Assembly (NCBI RefSeq): GCF_001522545.3
Contig: NC_031769.1
Coordinates: forward strand, 135,238,105-135,302,104
Source of the DNA: Parus major
Lineage: Eukaryota; Chordata; Aves; Passeriformes; Paridae
Direction of reading: 5' to 3'
Length of the DNA stretch: 64,000 nucleotides
Below are positions 1 to 13,699 of the stretch, piece by piece; position 1 is the first letter of the stretch; each line of letters opens with the position of its first letter. The notes below the pieces were generated by a model. That model worked only from the letters and a program-made list of their open reading frames with translations, had not been told where the DNA came from and did not search any database. A program made the position numbers and the translations under genes.

Positions 1-2635
1 AAGCTTCTACAGGCAACAGCAAGGGATTTTGAGGGCACAAAATGTTTTGATTCTTTTAATGTAGGGAATATTTCAATTACAAAATGCACATACTGCCATG
101 TTCCAAGCATGGTAAATAGGATGCAAAATAGAATCAAAACAGAAGAGGGTCTGTTACAGAAGGAGCAGAACTAAAAATTTCTTTATCACTATAACCTTTA
201 TGTCTGTCTCCCTGTATTTTTTCTTTGATGTTAATTAGAATTACTCCTTGTTTTAAACTATCATTTAGCTCTACTACACAAAAAGTTGGTAAAGTACTCT
301 CAAGGGCAGGAAAGTGGCAAAAGAATGAAAGGAGTGACAACGTCCTCTTTACCACAAGAAGCAGAGGAAGGGTAATAAGTTGCGTGTATTTCTTGTTATT
401 TTGTGATATTTTTATGATGAAATATAACTTTGGTAATGGAGCCATGGTGTCCTACTGTGCAAATTTCCTTTATCTTTTTTTTTTCCCTTCCATTTTCTGC
501 AATGCCAGAGATTTGCAATATTAGTGATCATGCATATCTTTATATATTTCAGGATATTGATTGCTATATACTTCATAATCATATTATTCATGATGTTAAA
601 CGGCAAAGCAAAGATCTCATCAATGCTGCCGTAAATTTGGAATTATGCAGATGTATTGATTTCAAAGTGGGACAATTGCCCCAAGGCATAGGTTAAATTA
701 ATATCAACAGCATCACTAACTTGTAAAGTATTTTGCATTTATATCAATTTCAAATTAAACCAGATTTAGCCTGATATATTTTATAAACTAAAAGAAGGTA
801 GTAGGTTAATATAATATTCAGTAATTTATCTGCAGTTAGCATATAATTTGCTCTCATCCCATTCATTTACCTCTTTATGTTTCTTAGTTTGTTTCTTTTT
901 ATATGTCTGCCAGAACAGTCATCTCTTGAATGACTTGAGAAATCAGAGTCTAAGGTTAGAAGTGACATGTCACGAACATCCTAAAACTTGGGGTTTTTAA
1001 ACCTCAGATCAACAGAGTTAGATATATTTTAAGATGCCATCTGGTAGCTTTATACATAACAACACAAGTTTTGAAATTAAAGCATCTATTTATTAAACAA
1101 TGATGGTTATCTTAACACAATTCACTTACTAGTAGTGGTGATTTGCATGAAATGAAAATTGTTAAGCAGCATTCAATTGATTTGTGATACTATACCAGCA
1201 ATTGTTTGTTCTCTCATGTTTGATGTATAACATGTGAAATTTTATAGACAGAGCAAAGTTTCCAAATGACCTAGAAGCATATTAATTAACTTAAATAGTC
1301 AATCAGAATGCCAAACTACCATACACCTAAAAATCTTTTTTTTTTCCATTTAAATGACTGTTTGTCAGCTGAACATGTACCTGCTCCTTTTTTCCAGCAT
1401 AAAGATGCACCTTTCCTAGCTGCTTAAGGACTGTTCCTAAATCATGAAAGTAATTCATAAAAGCCCTTTATCTTAAGATAAATGATACTTCATTTCATCT
1501 CCAATAATATGTACCTTGGAATGACTGCGTTTTTTCCCAATGCTAACAAACCATGCTAAAAGTGAGTCTACCTTTTTCTTGCCATAATTTTGAAATTGTT
1601 AACTAATTATTTTTGAAATGGTTTTGAGGATAAATCCAATGATGATCTAATAGTAAAATAGTTGGCAAATCCTCTGTTGCTTTATCTAGATTTAAATACC
1701 CATCTTCCAAGATAAAAATTTTAAAAGCTGCATTAAATACCAAGGATGTGGTAGTTATGAATGTGATAGCTGTGGATACCAAGGACAGATAATTCTTAGA
1801 TATGAGTATTCACCATGGGCATATACCAAATTTGATAGTTGGTGAAACCATGCAAAGCAAGTGCTTTTTATACATTTGTCAAGTGAGAGGTTGAGGCAAC
1901 ATACATACTAGGAAAGAAATAGGTCAGCATTCTCTACCCCGAGAGCCAGTGGAAAGCCATGGTGATGAAAATCTTTATGTTCTGGTATTTTTGTAAACCA
2001 TGACAACTTCATCCACACATGCAATCCCCTCCTAACATCATGCCTGTGAATTGTATCAAGGTGCTAATTTACAGAAATAGAAAAAATGCTAGGGAATAAA
2101 TATTTTTACAATTAAATAACAGGATGATCACCTACTAGGGTTGGTGTAGACCAATCCTATAGACATTTGGTTTACTAGCATATATACAACTGCAGTGATT
2201 CAGTCAGTGCTGCATGAATGTCTTTCCATCTGCTCTAATCAGGTTTCTTGTTAATTAAAACCATGGAACTATTCTTACACAGCTCAAGCTGGGAGCATTG
2301 TTTTATCTTTAACTTTGATGCAGTTGCAAGTGGCAGATGTGATGTGGATGAAGGATATGCATTCCCTAAGCAAGACCTTTGTGTAGGAGATTCTGGGAAT
2401 CACTGATAATAGCAGTATTAAGCAGAAGGCAGGCCCCTACAGCAAAAATTTGAAATTAAATTTCCAGAAAAATGGAAATTTTGAGGGGTAATCACTCCAT
2501 ATGGAGGAAGGACATACTTGTATTTATTTGTGTTAACACAATTTGGATGGGAAATAAAATTTGTGTGGCAACAAAACTGCTGGTAGGGCTGATGAAAGGT
2601 GCTGGAGGATGATTTTGCATTGCAGAATCAACCTC

Positions 2636-2685
2636 CACAGATATCAGCATACAAAACCAGCACAGATATCAACATACAAAATGAG
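2636..2685. repeat. 25-bp tandem duplication
   Basis: CACAGATATCAGCATACAAA with its next five bases is followed directly by a second copy that differs at a few positions. It makes part of a 63-codon open frame at 2599-2790 look repetitive, and I do not regard that frame as a gene. Confidence 0.85.
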
Positions 2686-4039
2686 TACAGAGGACAAATT
2701 GTATTCTTGAAGCACACATCTTTTTCCTCCAACTTTAAAAAAAGCATACGATGTCTAGGTCATATGTACACCATAGATGCCTTAAGATAGGTGACATGGT
2801 ATTTCATTAGAATTTAATCAGACCATTTAAATTGCTATGCAACTTTACAGACAACTGAAATAGAAAAAAGTGTGGAGTTGAGCATTTTTTTCCTCAGATT
2901 AAGTAAACACAACATTTTTTGACTTGGTACTTGTTTGGGAACCTTTTTGTTGGTTTTTGTTTTATTTTGTTTTTAATTTGAATTAAAACATTGTTTTCTC
3001 CCCAAATATTTATTCAACATATTAATTCCAGGTGCTTTGCTGAATTTTAATTTTCTAAATTACATCAGCATTTATATCCAGATCCTTTATTTAATAAAAA
3101 AATTACAAAAAGACATTACCAAAAAAGAGTTGTACCAATCAAAACTATAAAACTAAAATTTCTTTTAATCTTATACCCCCTGCCATATAATTTCACAACT
3201 TGAAGAGCGTAAGACTATCCAGAATGCTTCCAGAACCAGTTTTATTGGACCAAGAAACAACATAGCTGGTGAACAATAAGATTTCCCATGACCAAAACCC
3301 AACTTGTTTCAAATAAACAAAGTTATTTTTTTCCTCCAAGTACCATACTATGCATCCTTTCAAGTCTCACAAAGTATCAGAGAGAGGAGAAACAATAAAG
3401 AATGCATCTGGTTTGGGAAAAAAACCATAGTGCAATGAACACTAACACATGCATATTATTTGCAGAAGAAGCTGAAAACATTCATAATTAGTATGTATGG
3501 TTATGGTAACCCAAATAGATCTTTCCTAGTTTAAACGTTAAAGAACGTTTAGGTGAAATCTGTGCTCAGAATTTTTATTTCTTTCACTGTAATAATTTTA
3601 GTTCAGTTACACTTCTGGACCTTGACTGTGTCAGCATGACCTGAGTTACAGAGATGACAAATAAATCACTTGAGGATCATGGCTAACCCCGAAGAACCCT
3701 TTAGAAAGATTGGCAAATACAATTCTTTTGGTATAGTCAAAGGTGGCCATGCAACAAGAGTGCTCCTTAACTCAAGTTTGTTTTCAAGAAATGAATAATA
3801 AAGCTGATAGTAGTCCTGCTCAGCAGACAGGAACAGCACAACAGATGAAAAATCTTCTCCTACTCCATAACCCTATGCATCAGTTGTCATTTGTGATAGG
3901 AAGTGCCCAAGTGTTGCTTTTGTGTGAAAGCAAAATAAAGTAAAGCTAACAAAATACAGCAACAAGATCCAAAAAAGACTTTCCAGGACAACAGATGATT
4001 GTAATAAATGCAGACATATATAGTGTTCTTTCTTATGAA

Positions 4040-4300
4040 CAGTTCATCTGCATTAATTAGTTGTAAGCAGTACCTTTAAAGAATAGTTAATCAGCTTAAT
4101 GAATGGCATTAGTGTTATACCAAGTTGGGTGGCTCATGCTTTATTTCCTGTCACTTAAGAAAAAGAACATTAATTAGCTCACCTCCAGACATCAATATTG
4201 TTAACGATTGTGAATAAATAAAATTAACCCAACTGGTAAACGATTCTGTAATAACAGTCCTTAACATCATTTACCTAAACTAGAATATAAAATAAGTCTT
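4040..4300. other. Candidate conserved noncoding element
   Basis: Non-repetitive AT-rich DNA with CATTAATTAG twice (about 4052 and 4168), plus several TTAA/TAAT homeodomain-like cores. This is suggestive only; no conservation data were available. Confidence 0.2.
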
Positions 4301-5478
4301 GTCCATGTTATTTTGTCCTTTATTCTCACACATAAAACTTTTAGTTACACATTAAGTTTTTCTGTATATACCATAGCTTTTAAATTGCTTTTAGGTGAAA
4401 TCAAAGAACTGCTCTAGCCACATACACAGTAGAACAGATGTTCTCCACTCAAAATGATTCCATCTCTGAGAATAACTAGTACAGATATACTATCAGAACT
4501 GCTACTACCACCACTACCACAGATAGTGCAGATAGGATTTTCTGTTTAATCTACAATAAATTAATAGCAGGTGTACGGCGTCCTATAGAAATAGATATAC
4601 AGTCTCTATCTGTACCAGATACACCTGTTGGAAGCTGATTTTATTTGCCTTGTATAAAAATTCATTTTGAACTTTATAATTTTTGACAGAGAGGTCAGGG
4701 GTGATGTCTAGAAAGAAGAATATATTTAATGGATTTATAAACAACACAAGACACATGAAGAATCATGACGTAAATAGGGACTTCAGAGGCCAAAATAAAT
4801 ACAGGTCTTTGGCATAACTGCCTTTTATTGAAGCTGGAAAAACCTTTTGATTTCAGTGCACAAGCAATGAATTTTTAACATATACAATAATAACAAATGA
4901 TTGATTCACTATGAAAAAGACCCAACAAAATTATGAAAAAAATAATAAAACTAATAATTACAGCTGTGGAAACATGCAAAATGCAACATTTACCTTGTGG
5001 TTTTCTCTGTTTCTGTTATATTTAAAGAACAGAAATTTGAAGCTGAAATCAGGAATAAGCAAGAAATGTAATCTAACTTGTTTTTTGTCCCCTTTCCTGT
5101 AAAGAGCTGAATTACATGCAAAATACCTGTTTCTATATTATGTATGCATTTATTATTTTTCATATACATTTAACTAACTCTATTGGTGTGGTTTCTGTGC
5201 AGCAGAAGTTATACACAATGTATTTGTCAGGATAATTAGGCTATAACCATACCTTTAATTCACCCATACAATTTATAGTCATGTAATAGGGAGCTGTACA
5301 AATAAACCAGGGGCAAGAAGTCCTGTGGCTCTTTGGATGCCTGTGAAACTGCAGGTTTTTATTAGGGGATATTTTCTTGCTTTTGGTATTCTGTGAAAGC
5401 ACTGAAATTTTTAATTATGGAAGCAAAGGGTTTTTTCCATGATACTGACTGCTGAATATTCTGATGTAATTTTCTGTC

Positions 5479-5507
<29 letters not shown>
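5479..5507. repeat. Homopolymer run of 29 A
   Basis: An uninterrupted A-run. I see no retrocopied gene or SINE body upstream, so it is more likely a simple repeat than a poly(A) tail. Confidence 0.9.
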
Positions 5508-5510
<3 letters not shown>

Positions 5511-8500
5511 TAATTTGGTCATCTTAACTTGCAGTCATTTATTCCAAATTAAGTGCTAGATTTTATCTTTGCTTTCAGGTAGACTTTGTGGGAAGCTATG
5601 CTGGAACCCACAGTCTGAATTTTAATGGTGTCTAGACAGGAAAAAATCCTTCAATCCAGAAAGCAACCTGTCAGTTTATTTATACTTCATTTTGTCTACT
5701 TTTGTTTCAGCTTAATCTGATTTATTTTTCTACTGAAATACAATATACCACTTTCCCATCTTGCCTAAGGTTCATTTTATTAATATTGCCCTATCAAAAT
5801 GTCCATCTTTGTCATTGGTTATTATAAGTAGAATTCCTTCCTAGTCACTTCAAAAAGAGACTAGGAGCTATGTATATCCAAAATAAACCACTTATTCAGA
5901 AAAGGAGATGGTTTTGTACACAGACTGTATTTGCTTTTCTACCTTGCTATGGTATTAGAAAGCTTTAGTTGATGCATCTCATTTATTTCTGCCAGTCCTT
6001 CATGTGATATAAAGCAGACTCTGCCAGTGCTAGTGATAGGAAGGGCAGATAGAGCTCAAAGGCTGCACTTCACAGAAATAGAAATTGGGCAAGAACAAAT
6101 TGGTAACAAGTGTGAGCATTGTCATTAACTTTACATGTTAGTATTTCCTATTTCATCTTCATACATGTCAAATACAAACTGCAGAAAAAATGGTAATTAA
6201 AAAAGAAGTTGGTAAAATGAGTATTTTAAAGACTACTCCTAGCTCACTCTCCTGTCTCTTTTACAAGACCACTTCTTTTGGTGTTTGTCATCTTGAGCAA
6301 ATGCTCCCAGATGTCACAGATAATCTGCCATCCATTCAAGTAGATTATACAATTAAAAATACGAGATTCTGTCCTGGGACTGAAGGCTTGGGTCTCTTGG
6401 CTCTTGAAACTTGAAAGGGCCTGAATGGTTTCTTCCTCACAATTTAAGAAGTACTTTATAAATTTTGTTATTCTTATTATGTTGCCGGCACTAGGAATGC
6501 TGATGAAAAGTATTTTTCATTCAAAGCTTCTGTTCAACAGTTTACAGCAGAGGAGTGACCTATAATCATCTAGATTTTTTAATGATTATTATGATTTATT
6601 AGTTATGGGCCATGTATAGATCATTTTTAAAGTATCATTGTTTTTAAAATGAAATCCTATGGTGTCCTGGATCTCTCTGACCTTTTACATACTTGGGATA
6701 GGGGTGAGGGTGACTGTATAGATATTAAGTCCTTTTTATTTCCTAATCTTACCAGTTGTTTAGCCTCAATAGTGAGCTTTTCACACAGGCTTTAGTGATT
6801 ATTTAATTTTCTAATTTTTAACATTTCATTTGCCATTACAGCCAAATGCTATTTGTTCACTTTTGCTTTTCCTATTTATTCACTAAATTCCAGAAGAGGA
6901 AAATTTAATTAAAATAGATAAATACATTAAAGGGAACACATGAAGGGTTAATTGACTTTTGTAAGAATTGAATGTAGTAAATGTATAATGCAGTAAGCAT
7001 TTAATTTGGAAATAGGTGCTTTATTAAAGTTTATTTCATTAGTTGATAAAAAACTGCTTCAACATTGAAAGCTTAATTGAATACTTACAAAGACAATGAA
7101 AGAACAATTTCATGGTGAAATTATCTGAAAAAATGATTATTTTATTTAAGCTAAAACATGTACAAATACAGATCTATTAATTACTTTAATAGAATTGATT
7201 ACAAATATTTAAATATTGTATTTATAGAGAAATTAAAATGCAACATTGCTTATGTTCTTGAGATAACTTATTGTGATATAGTAGCATTTAGGAGTTTTTC
7301 CCCTGGTTTGCTGGCTGAAGACATCACAACAATGTTATGTTCATAATAAAAGTAGAGGAGAAAGTTATGGTGCACTGCATAGAGGTGCTGGCAGTTGTTA
7401 CCTTGCCTGTAGCAATTTAGCAGTCTCAGGATAAAGTTAAATCCTGAACAGTGATGAGCACTGATTCAATCCATGTCATGCTGCTATTGAATCACAGTCT
7501 CCACTAACATTCTATGAGCCCCTGGACTGGTCTGCAGGAAGAGACACTAAGGTTGGTTTAGTTTGCCATTACTTCCACATTGCAAATAATATCTGATGGC
7601 TAATTAGACTGTGCCTTTTCTTTTTTCTTTTGCTTTTAAATAAAATTGTATTGAGCTCCTTTATGTAAAGAATAAAAAAGAATCAGGAGCCATTTGTATT
7701 GATGAAGGGTTCTTTAGCAAGGTGCTGGTAGAGTTCTGGGGATGACAAAAGCCTTCAAGTTCATTACTGTTTTGGTGCTCCTTAATAGGCCAGGAACTTT
7801 ACTGGAAGTCACTACCAGGCTTCCCCCTACTCAAAAATCATACCAGTAAGGCTGTAAAGGCTGTATGGGAAATAAGAACAAGTCTACTAACCCAGATCTT
7901 TTTTTTTTTTTATTTTCATTATGAGGCCTGGGGCTCCACACGAACTCTGAATCTTGTCTTGCCCTTGCTATGAGAAACAGGGGTATTTAAAGTGGTACTA
8001 GGCTTCTTTGAATGAAGGAAAAATACATTAATATAAATATATAACAGCATAAGACTTGTATTTCAGTAATGTGAAGTGTAAGAAACATGGGCACAGAGAA
8101 TTTCAAGTTTTCTGTGCTAATGGGCACTAATCCACAAGAAAATACTGTATTTAACCTGAAGCCGTGGAAAAAGCTTCCAAAATTAAGTGATAGAACTAAG
8201 GCTGTGGGTGTGTGGTTTGAATAGAAGTGTGTTATATCACATAGTGGAAAATTTGAAGTTTAAAATTTTAAGATATAGTTATATATATGTATGTAGAAAA
8301 ATAGAAGTTTTAAGATGTGAGCTTGTCTTGCTTTTTTCACCTTCTTTGTGAGTTTAGGTGATACTGTGTGATTAAATAGAAAAGTCCACAATGCAGAACA
8401 CAGATGCTTAGTTTTTAGATTAGAAGTAAAAATAAACTAGTTAACATTTTATAATTGAGTAGTTGACACTTAAAAGGCCTTGTAAAAAGAGGCTTAGGGC

Positions 8501-10284
8501 TCCATTTTTAGTTTGTTAGCTTAGTGTGCTGAAAAACTCACAGACTGTGAGATTGGAACATATATAAGAAATAATAAACATCTCTGAGTCCAAACAAGAA
8601 TACTATCTCTCACTCATTAATCCCAGCCCTGAAGAAAAAATATCACAAGACATTTTACAATGAACCATACAGGAAAGAATGGTTCAATAGATCATAATAC
8701 TATGCAACAGAATTAAGTTATAAATACAAATATTTAATTTTTTTACTTTATCTTCATCTCTCTCTTACTATGATTTATCATGTTGTAAAAAAATCTCTCC
8801 TTTTCCTTTGTTTATATAATTCCCAATTATAAACATTTTTAAATGTATATGTTTTAAGGAATTACATTTAAATTGGGCAAGAAGATTCTTTTACTATCTA
8901 ATTGTGATTGTTTTCTGCACTACAAAAATGGTTTTCATGTAACAAAGATTATTTCTTACTAAAATTATCTAAATATATGAAATATATGAAGTATTTAATC
9001 CTTCTGTTTTAATTCTATTCAGAGCATATGAGTAATTCTTTTCTGTCAGAAATTTAACTACATATTTTTAACTTATAAAAGTCCTTCACAACAAACTCAG
9101 AACAGACCCAAAAAAAAAGAATTGTGAAAAAATTAATATTATTAATACAAAATTTTTTAATGAGAGAAAAACTTTCCTCATTTTAAATAAAGCTGAATAA
9201 GAAGATATAAAAACTAATCTCTAACTGGGTTATGCAAGTTTGATGAGAAAGAAAGTGAGCATTGAATAATAACCTGGAATAAAAGAGATTGAAATCCTTG
9301 ATGAAATAAATACCTAATTGTCCATACAAGTGGAACAGCTGCAGCAATCTAGACTGAGAGACAACCACTACAGATTATCTGCTAACAAGTTCACAGAGTC
9401 TAGACCTTGAATAAGTGCCCATTTTGAATTATACTGAATTGGCAAGCAGGATGACAATTTAAAATTAGAACTTTTATTTTAGAAGGAGTTTTCTAATCAA
9501 TATAAGGAATTCCCAGCCTGCTGACAGGTATCTTTTTCAGACTGCAAAGCTATTCATCTACTGCATCTGGTTCTTCTGTATGAGAAATTATTTTGACTTT
9601 TCCATATGTTATTGTAAGACTGAGCATTATTAGAAAGATGAATTACTAATCTAAGATTTAAATTCCTCTTCTCTGTTTTAAAATTTCAACCAATCAACTG
9701 AAGATTTTTTTTGCCTACAATCTTTAGACTTCCATTCCTAATATCTTTTCAACACACTTTAGGTTAATGATAATCCAATTATCTTTCTTGAACTGCTCAA
9801 TTTTCCCATGAACCCTCAGTTCAAAGACAATTCATTGTCTCTCTAGCTGATAAGGCCAGATATTGATTGTTTCCTTTTTCCATATTTCAGTCTTTCTGAC
9901 AACCTCTTTTCTGATTCAGGCTGCAAAGCCATGCTCTTGCAAATTAGGACTGTTTAATATTAGAGTGGAATTTCTAATGATAGTATTATGAGTTACAGAG
10001 ATTTTTTTCACTTGAAATAATTCAATGATGACATAACTCCTAGTAAATGACAAAATGCTTGGCCATTACTAAAAGAAAGAAACAAACAAGAAAGAAGAGA
10101 AAATAAAAAAGTTACTATGAAAAAGTCTTTAATTTTAGAAATATTTTATAATACATACTACTATTGCTTTCTTTTTCTTTTTCTTTATAAATCACTTCTG
10201 TTTACAAAACAAGTCACAGACAAATAACTTCTGCTAATAAGCTCTCAATGGTTTGTTGAAGTAGATGAACACTTCTAGAAAAGT

Positions 10285-10560
10285 TAAAAGAATGAGCCAT
10301 CTAATTAAAGAGCTAATGTGCCACAGGGTAGAGATAATAGTGTTTAAACAGAAAAGGGCACAAGTCCTTATTGATAGTGATAACCACTTAACCACATTTA
10401 ATTTTTTTCAGAGCTGGTAGTTGGCCAGAAAAATTAGCCAAAAAGTATGCAAATAAATTGCTGCATTGAGTTTATGCAGCTTTAATTAATGGAATTTAAT
10501 TAATTTACTTTCTAATGCTGGTCCAGGAGCATTCAAGTGGTATTCTGTATTGGAAATGTA
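10285..10560. other. Candidate conserved noncoding element
   Basis: Non-repetitive DNA with TAATTA/TTAATTAA cores (for example TTTAATTAATGG near 10482 and TTTAATTAATTTAC near 10495) and ATGCAAAT, an octamer-like POU site, near 10447. The regulatory role is inferred. Confidence 0.25.
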
Positions 10561-10854
10561 ATTTTGACATTTAATTTAAGTTTATAAACTTATAGTAGAA
10601 ATATGCTCTGTCAGCCCTTTGTCTTGCATATTGTACGGTCTGTAACACATTCAACTTGCAAACCTTTCAAGGGTAGGAAACGTGTTTTACACATCTTTCA
10701 AATATAACATGTAAATTGATGAAACTTTTAAAATATCCAAAATATAATTAATTTACATTCATTTCACCAGATAATAAAGTGGTACAATTACATTTTGAAA
10801 AGAAAGTCACTATCAATATCAAAGATTAGTTTTGAATGTGCTCAGTATCAGACA

Positions 10855-11170
10855 TTCACTGCCCTGATCCCGCTGTTCACATTACTCCTGACGCAAGCCA
10901 GGATGTCACTGGACTTTTGGGCCACCTTTGGGCACATGCTGGCTCTTGCTCAGCTGGCTGTTGACCAGCACCCCCAAGTCCTTTTCCACCCAGTAACTTT
11001 ATGGACATTCTGCCCCAAACCTGTAGTTGTGCAAGGGGTTGTTGTGAGCCAAGGGCAGGACCCCAGTGAGGAGCCTCATATAACTGGTGTCATCCCATCA
11101 ATACAGCCTGCCCAGATCCCTCTGTGGAGCATTCTTACAATCAAGATCCTCATGGTGGCAGGTTCCTAGT
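10855..11170 (-). mobile_element. CR1 LINE fragment (ORF2 region)
   Basis: The plus strand shows the complement of CR1 coding sequence: CAAGCCAGGATGTCACTGG, a CACATGCTGGCTC block, GACCAGCACCCCCAAGTCC, and CCAGATCCCTCTGTGGAGC. It is 5'-truncated and lacks the 3' tail. A 124-codon open frame on the other strand (10795-11169) is a by-product of the repeat. Confidence 0.75.
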
Positions 11171-11629
11171 TTGGTTCTCAAAATTTGAGAGCTAATGCTT
11201 TCCAGATAATCAGTAGGAAAAAATAATTTCTTTTCAGAGAATGATTTGAAGTCCAAAACATGTTCTCTGAGATAAACTAAATTTAGTACTGCAAACACTT
11301 TCATTGTGTCTTATGAGCTATTTTGAAGGTAGAAGTCACCTGGTTACAAATGTTAAAATTATTGTCCTGTGGAACTTGACATGATGGTATTTCTGACTTG
11401 TCAATTCAGAAATATAAAGTACAAATAATGTAGTGAAGATAAACAGATCAGATCTGCTTATTTACAGATTTCAAGATACGTAGTAAAACTGCAGGATCTG
11501 CACACTTGCAACTAGCACAGTTAAAAAAAAAAAGGACAACATACATACACAAGGTAAAAATAACCTGAGACAGATTAAATTCCAAGGCACTGAAGGCAGC
11601 AATAGAACCTGTTCAGCATCAACTGGGAT

Positions 11630-11930
11630 TCACATTTCTACTCATGGACTCAGGAGCCCCACTTCATCCCCATCTAGATCCATCAGTGCCGTCCAGCCAG
11701 TCTTCAGATGTCTGCTGCACAGATCTCTTGGCCCTGTGATGTAGCAGGTTTAGCTCTTGTAAGGACTTTTGGCACTATGTTGTCTCCAGCCTGGCCCTCA
11801 CCCTGTTACCAGACCCTGGCTCTGCTACCCGTGTTGAGCCCCTGTGGGACTGTGTCCCACTGAATTAGAGCATAGCCTGTATGAAACTGACCCAGTGACC
11901 TTCAGTTTCAGGTTCTTTTTCCAGCCTTTG
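11630..11930. other. GC-richer block, unidentified
   Basis: A sequence of unknown origin between AT-rich DNA and a CR1 region, with an AATAAA on the plus strand near 11942. It may be transposon-derived. No coding potential is recognised. Confidence 0.25.
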
Positions 11931-12101
11931 CTTTTCTCTGACAATAAAATTACATTTAATTTGATCTATATCAAGCCAACTTCAAAATCTGTCTGTATTT
12001 GCAGGGAAATAAATTCTTCAGGGATGCGCCTTCGATATTCATATTAAACTAGGAAGTTAAAATTATTTCTCTTGGTTACTTTCTATGGGTTGCTTAGTAT
12101 A

Positions 12102-12250
12102 GAGTCATAAAATAATTCAGGTTAGAGAAACTGCAGGAGAGCTCTAGTCCTACCTCCTGCTTAAAGCAGGGTCAACTAGAAGAATAGATCTCAAAGGGGA
12201 GATTCCATAGTCACTCTAGACAATTTTGGCAAGTGCTATATAACTTAGTC
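12102..12250 (-). mobile_element. CR1 LINE 3' end
   Basis: It begins GTCATAAAATAATTCAGGTT and has the CTAGTCCTACCTCCTGC and AAAGCAGGGTCAACTAGA blocks typical of a CR1 3' end read backwards. It probably continues at 12660 after an inserted block. Confidence 0.65.
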
Positions 12251-12253
12251 CCC

Positions 12254-12490
12254 AGCCCCTCTGTTACCTCTGTCCACCCCACAGCAGGCAGGGAGGCAGG
12301 GGAGGTAGTTTTAGGTTGCCAGAGGAGACCCTAAAAACGAGGCTCTTTCCCTTTGCTGAGATGGCAGTTGCAGCTTTATTCCTTGGGATCCTTTGGGGTG
12401 AGATGGCAGGAGGGAAAGAGGAAGAGGTATTGAGAGGCAGGCACCCCTTTTTCAGGACAGGGGAAGGGGGTGTGGGGGATTTACACAATC
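12254..12490 (-). mobile_element. Candidate short solo LTR inserted in a CR1 element
   Basis: A GC-rich, strand-asymmetric block of about 235 bp. On the minus strand it starts near TGTGTAAATCCC, is pyrimidine-rich (U3-like), carries AATAAA at 12380-12375, and ends near GAGGTAACA. Flanking DNA on both sides looks like parts of the same minus-strand CR1. I see no clear target-site duplication. The LTR identity is inferred from the TG...CA ends, the polyA signal and the composition. Confidence 0.4.
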
Positions 12491-12659
12491 AATAAGGGGA
12501 CCTGGGGAGAACAAGATAAGAGAAAGAACTTACAAGTCTACATTTTTGGGGGTACATTCTTTGGGTCATACCATTTTTCCTAACTGCATTGCAACAGGCA
12601 AGTATGTCTATCTTTCCATTCACTTCAGTGAAGACCCTTCTCTCTAAGCTCCATACAAG

Positions 12660-12965
12660 TATTTTAAGAATACTGTGACACCTCCTTGTCCCCAGAAACT
12701 CTTCTACAGGCTGAAGAAACACATGTCCCTTCACCTTTCTTTGGAGGGTGAGTGAAGACCCTTCCCTGAATTTGCTGCCATGTATCAGCATCTTTCTTGC
12801 ACTGAGGATCCAACAATGAATGCCATATTCCAGATTTAAAAGCTGTGGAAAAATTTTGCTTTCCCTAGTTTTTTCCCTAGCTGACTACACTTGCATTGAT
12901 GCAGCCCAGTATGCTGTTAATTTCCACTGCTTCCTGGGTGCACTGTTCAATCATGGAACAAGTAG
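12660..12965 (-). mobile_element. Old CR1 LINE fragment, likely the same element as at 12.1 kb
   Basis: CTTCTACAGGCTGAAGAA, a diverged 'tactccag' block (ATATTCCAGATTTAAA) and GATGCAGCCCAGTATGCTGT appear in the order of a minus-strand CR1. The similarity is diverged. An 85-100 codon open frame here has no protein meaning. Confidence 0.55.
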
Positions 12966-13648
12966 TTCAAGCTTATGTTTATTCTGTTACAAGAAAACAA
13001 TATTTTATTAGTGTTTTCCCAGAACAAACCAGTAACAGAAAAGATGATTTTAGGCCCAAATGAATGACATGAACAGGAGCTCCTGATATATTAACTTTTG
13101 TTTAAAAAATAGTATATCATATTTATGAGGGTCTAAAGAAAAATATTCAAAGTAGTCTGACTGGAATCACAGAAAATCTATTGGTTTATTTTTTCCTTAA
13201 AAATTATCTTCTCTGTAATGTGAAAATCAACATTGGATGTTTCTTATAATATTTATTGGAAAGACAAGGGTGTGTAGTCCAAGCCTTGAAATAAAGCTTT
13301 CCATTTGTTTGAAAACTGTAATGGTAACTTGTTTTAAACAACAGTTTTAAATCAAATCTACCGCTTTAATGTGTGGCTATATAGGATATATACATTTGTT
13401 TTGTATACCAAACAAACAGACTGAATTGTTGCCACAAAATAAAAAACAGGTGATTTTCAACAGATGCTGATTGTTACAACTAATTAGTTCCTTTTTCTTG
13501 TTCCTAAGGTAAAATCAGTTGATAACCATCCTTAGAATTCTGTGCAGTTTCTGTGGTAAATTAAATGTTTATGTTTTCCTGTGCTAAACTTGTACAGATT
13601 AAAACTAGAAGATGAGGTACATGTAAATCTCAAATTTTTATTCTTCTG

Positions 13649-13699
13649 ATGGTGTGAGCATCACACCATTGCTAATTACCATGATTGGTAATTAGCAAT
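13649..13699. repeat. Two adjacent perfect hairpins
   Basis: ATGGTGTGA (13649-13657) pairs perfectly with TCACACCAT (13661-13669) across a 3-nt loop. ATTGCTAATTACC (13668-13680) then pairs with GGTAATTAGCAAT (13687-13699) across 6 nt. The two stems overlap by 2 bases. The second arm contains TAATTA. Confidence 0.85.

Noticed and set aside
5479..5507. Poly(A) tail of a retrocopied gene
   Set aside because: No upstream coding or SINE-like body and no target-site duplication seen.
10795..11169. 124-codon open frame, plus strand
   Set aside because: Antisense translation of a CR1 fragment.
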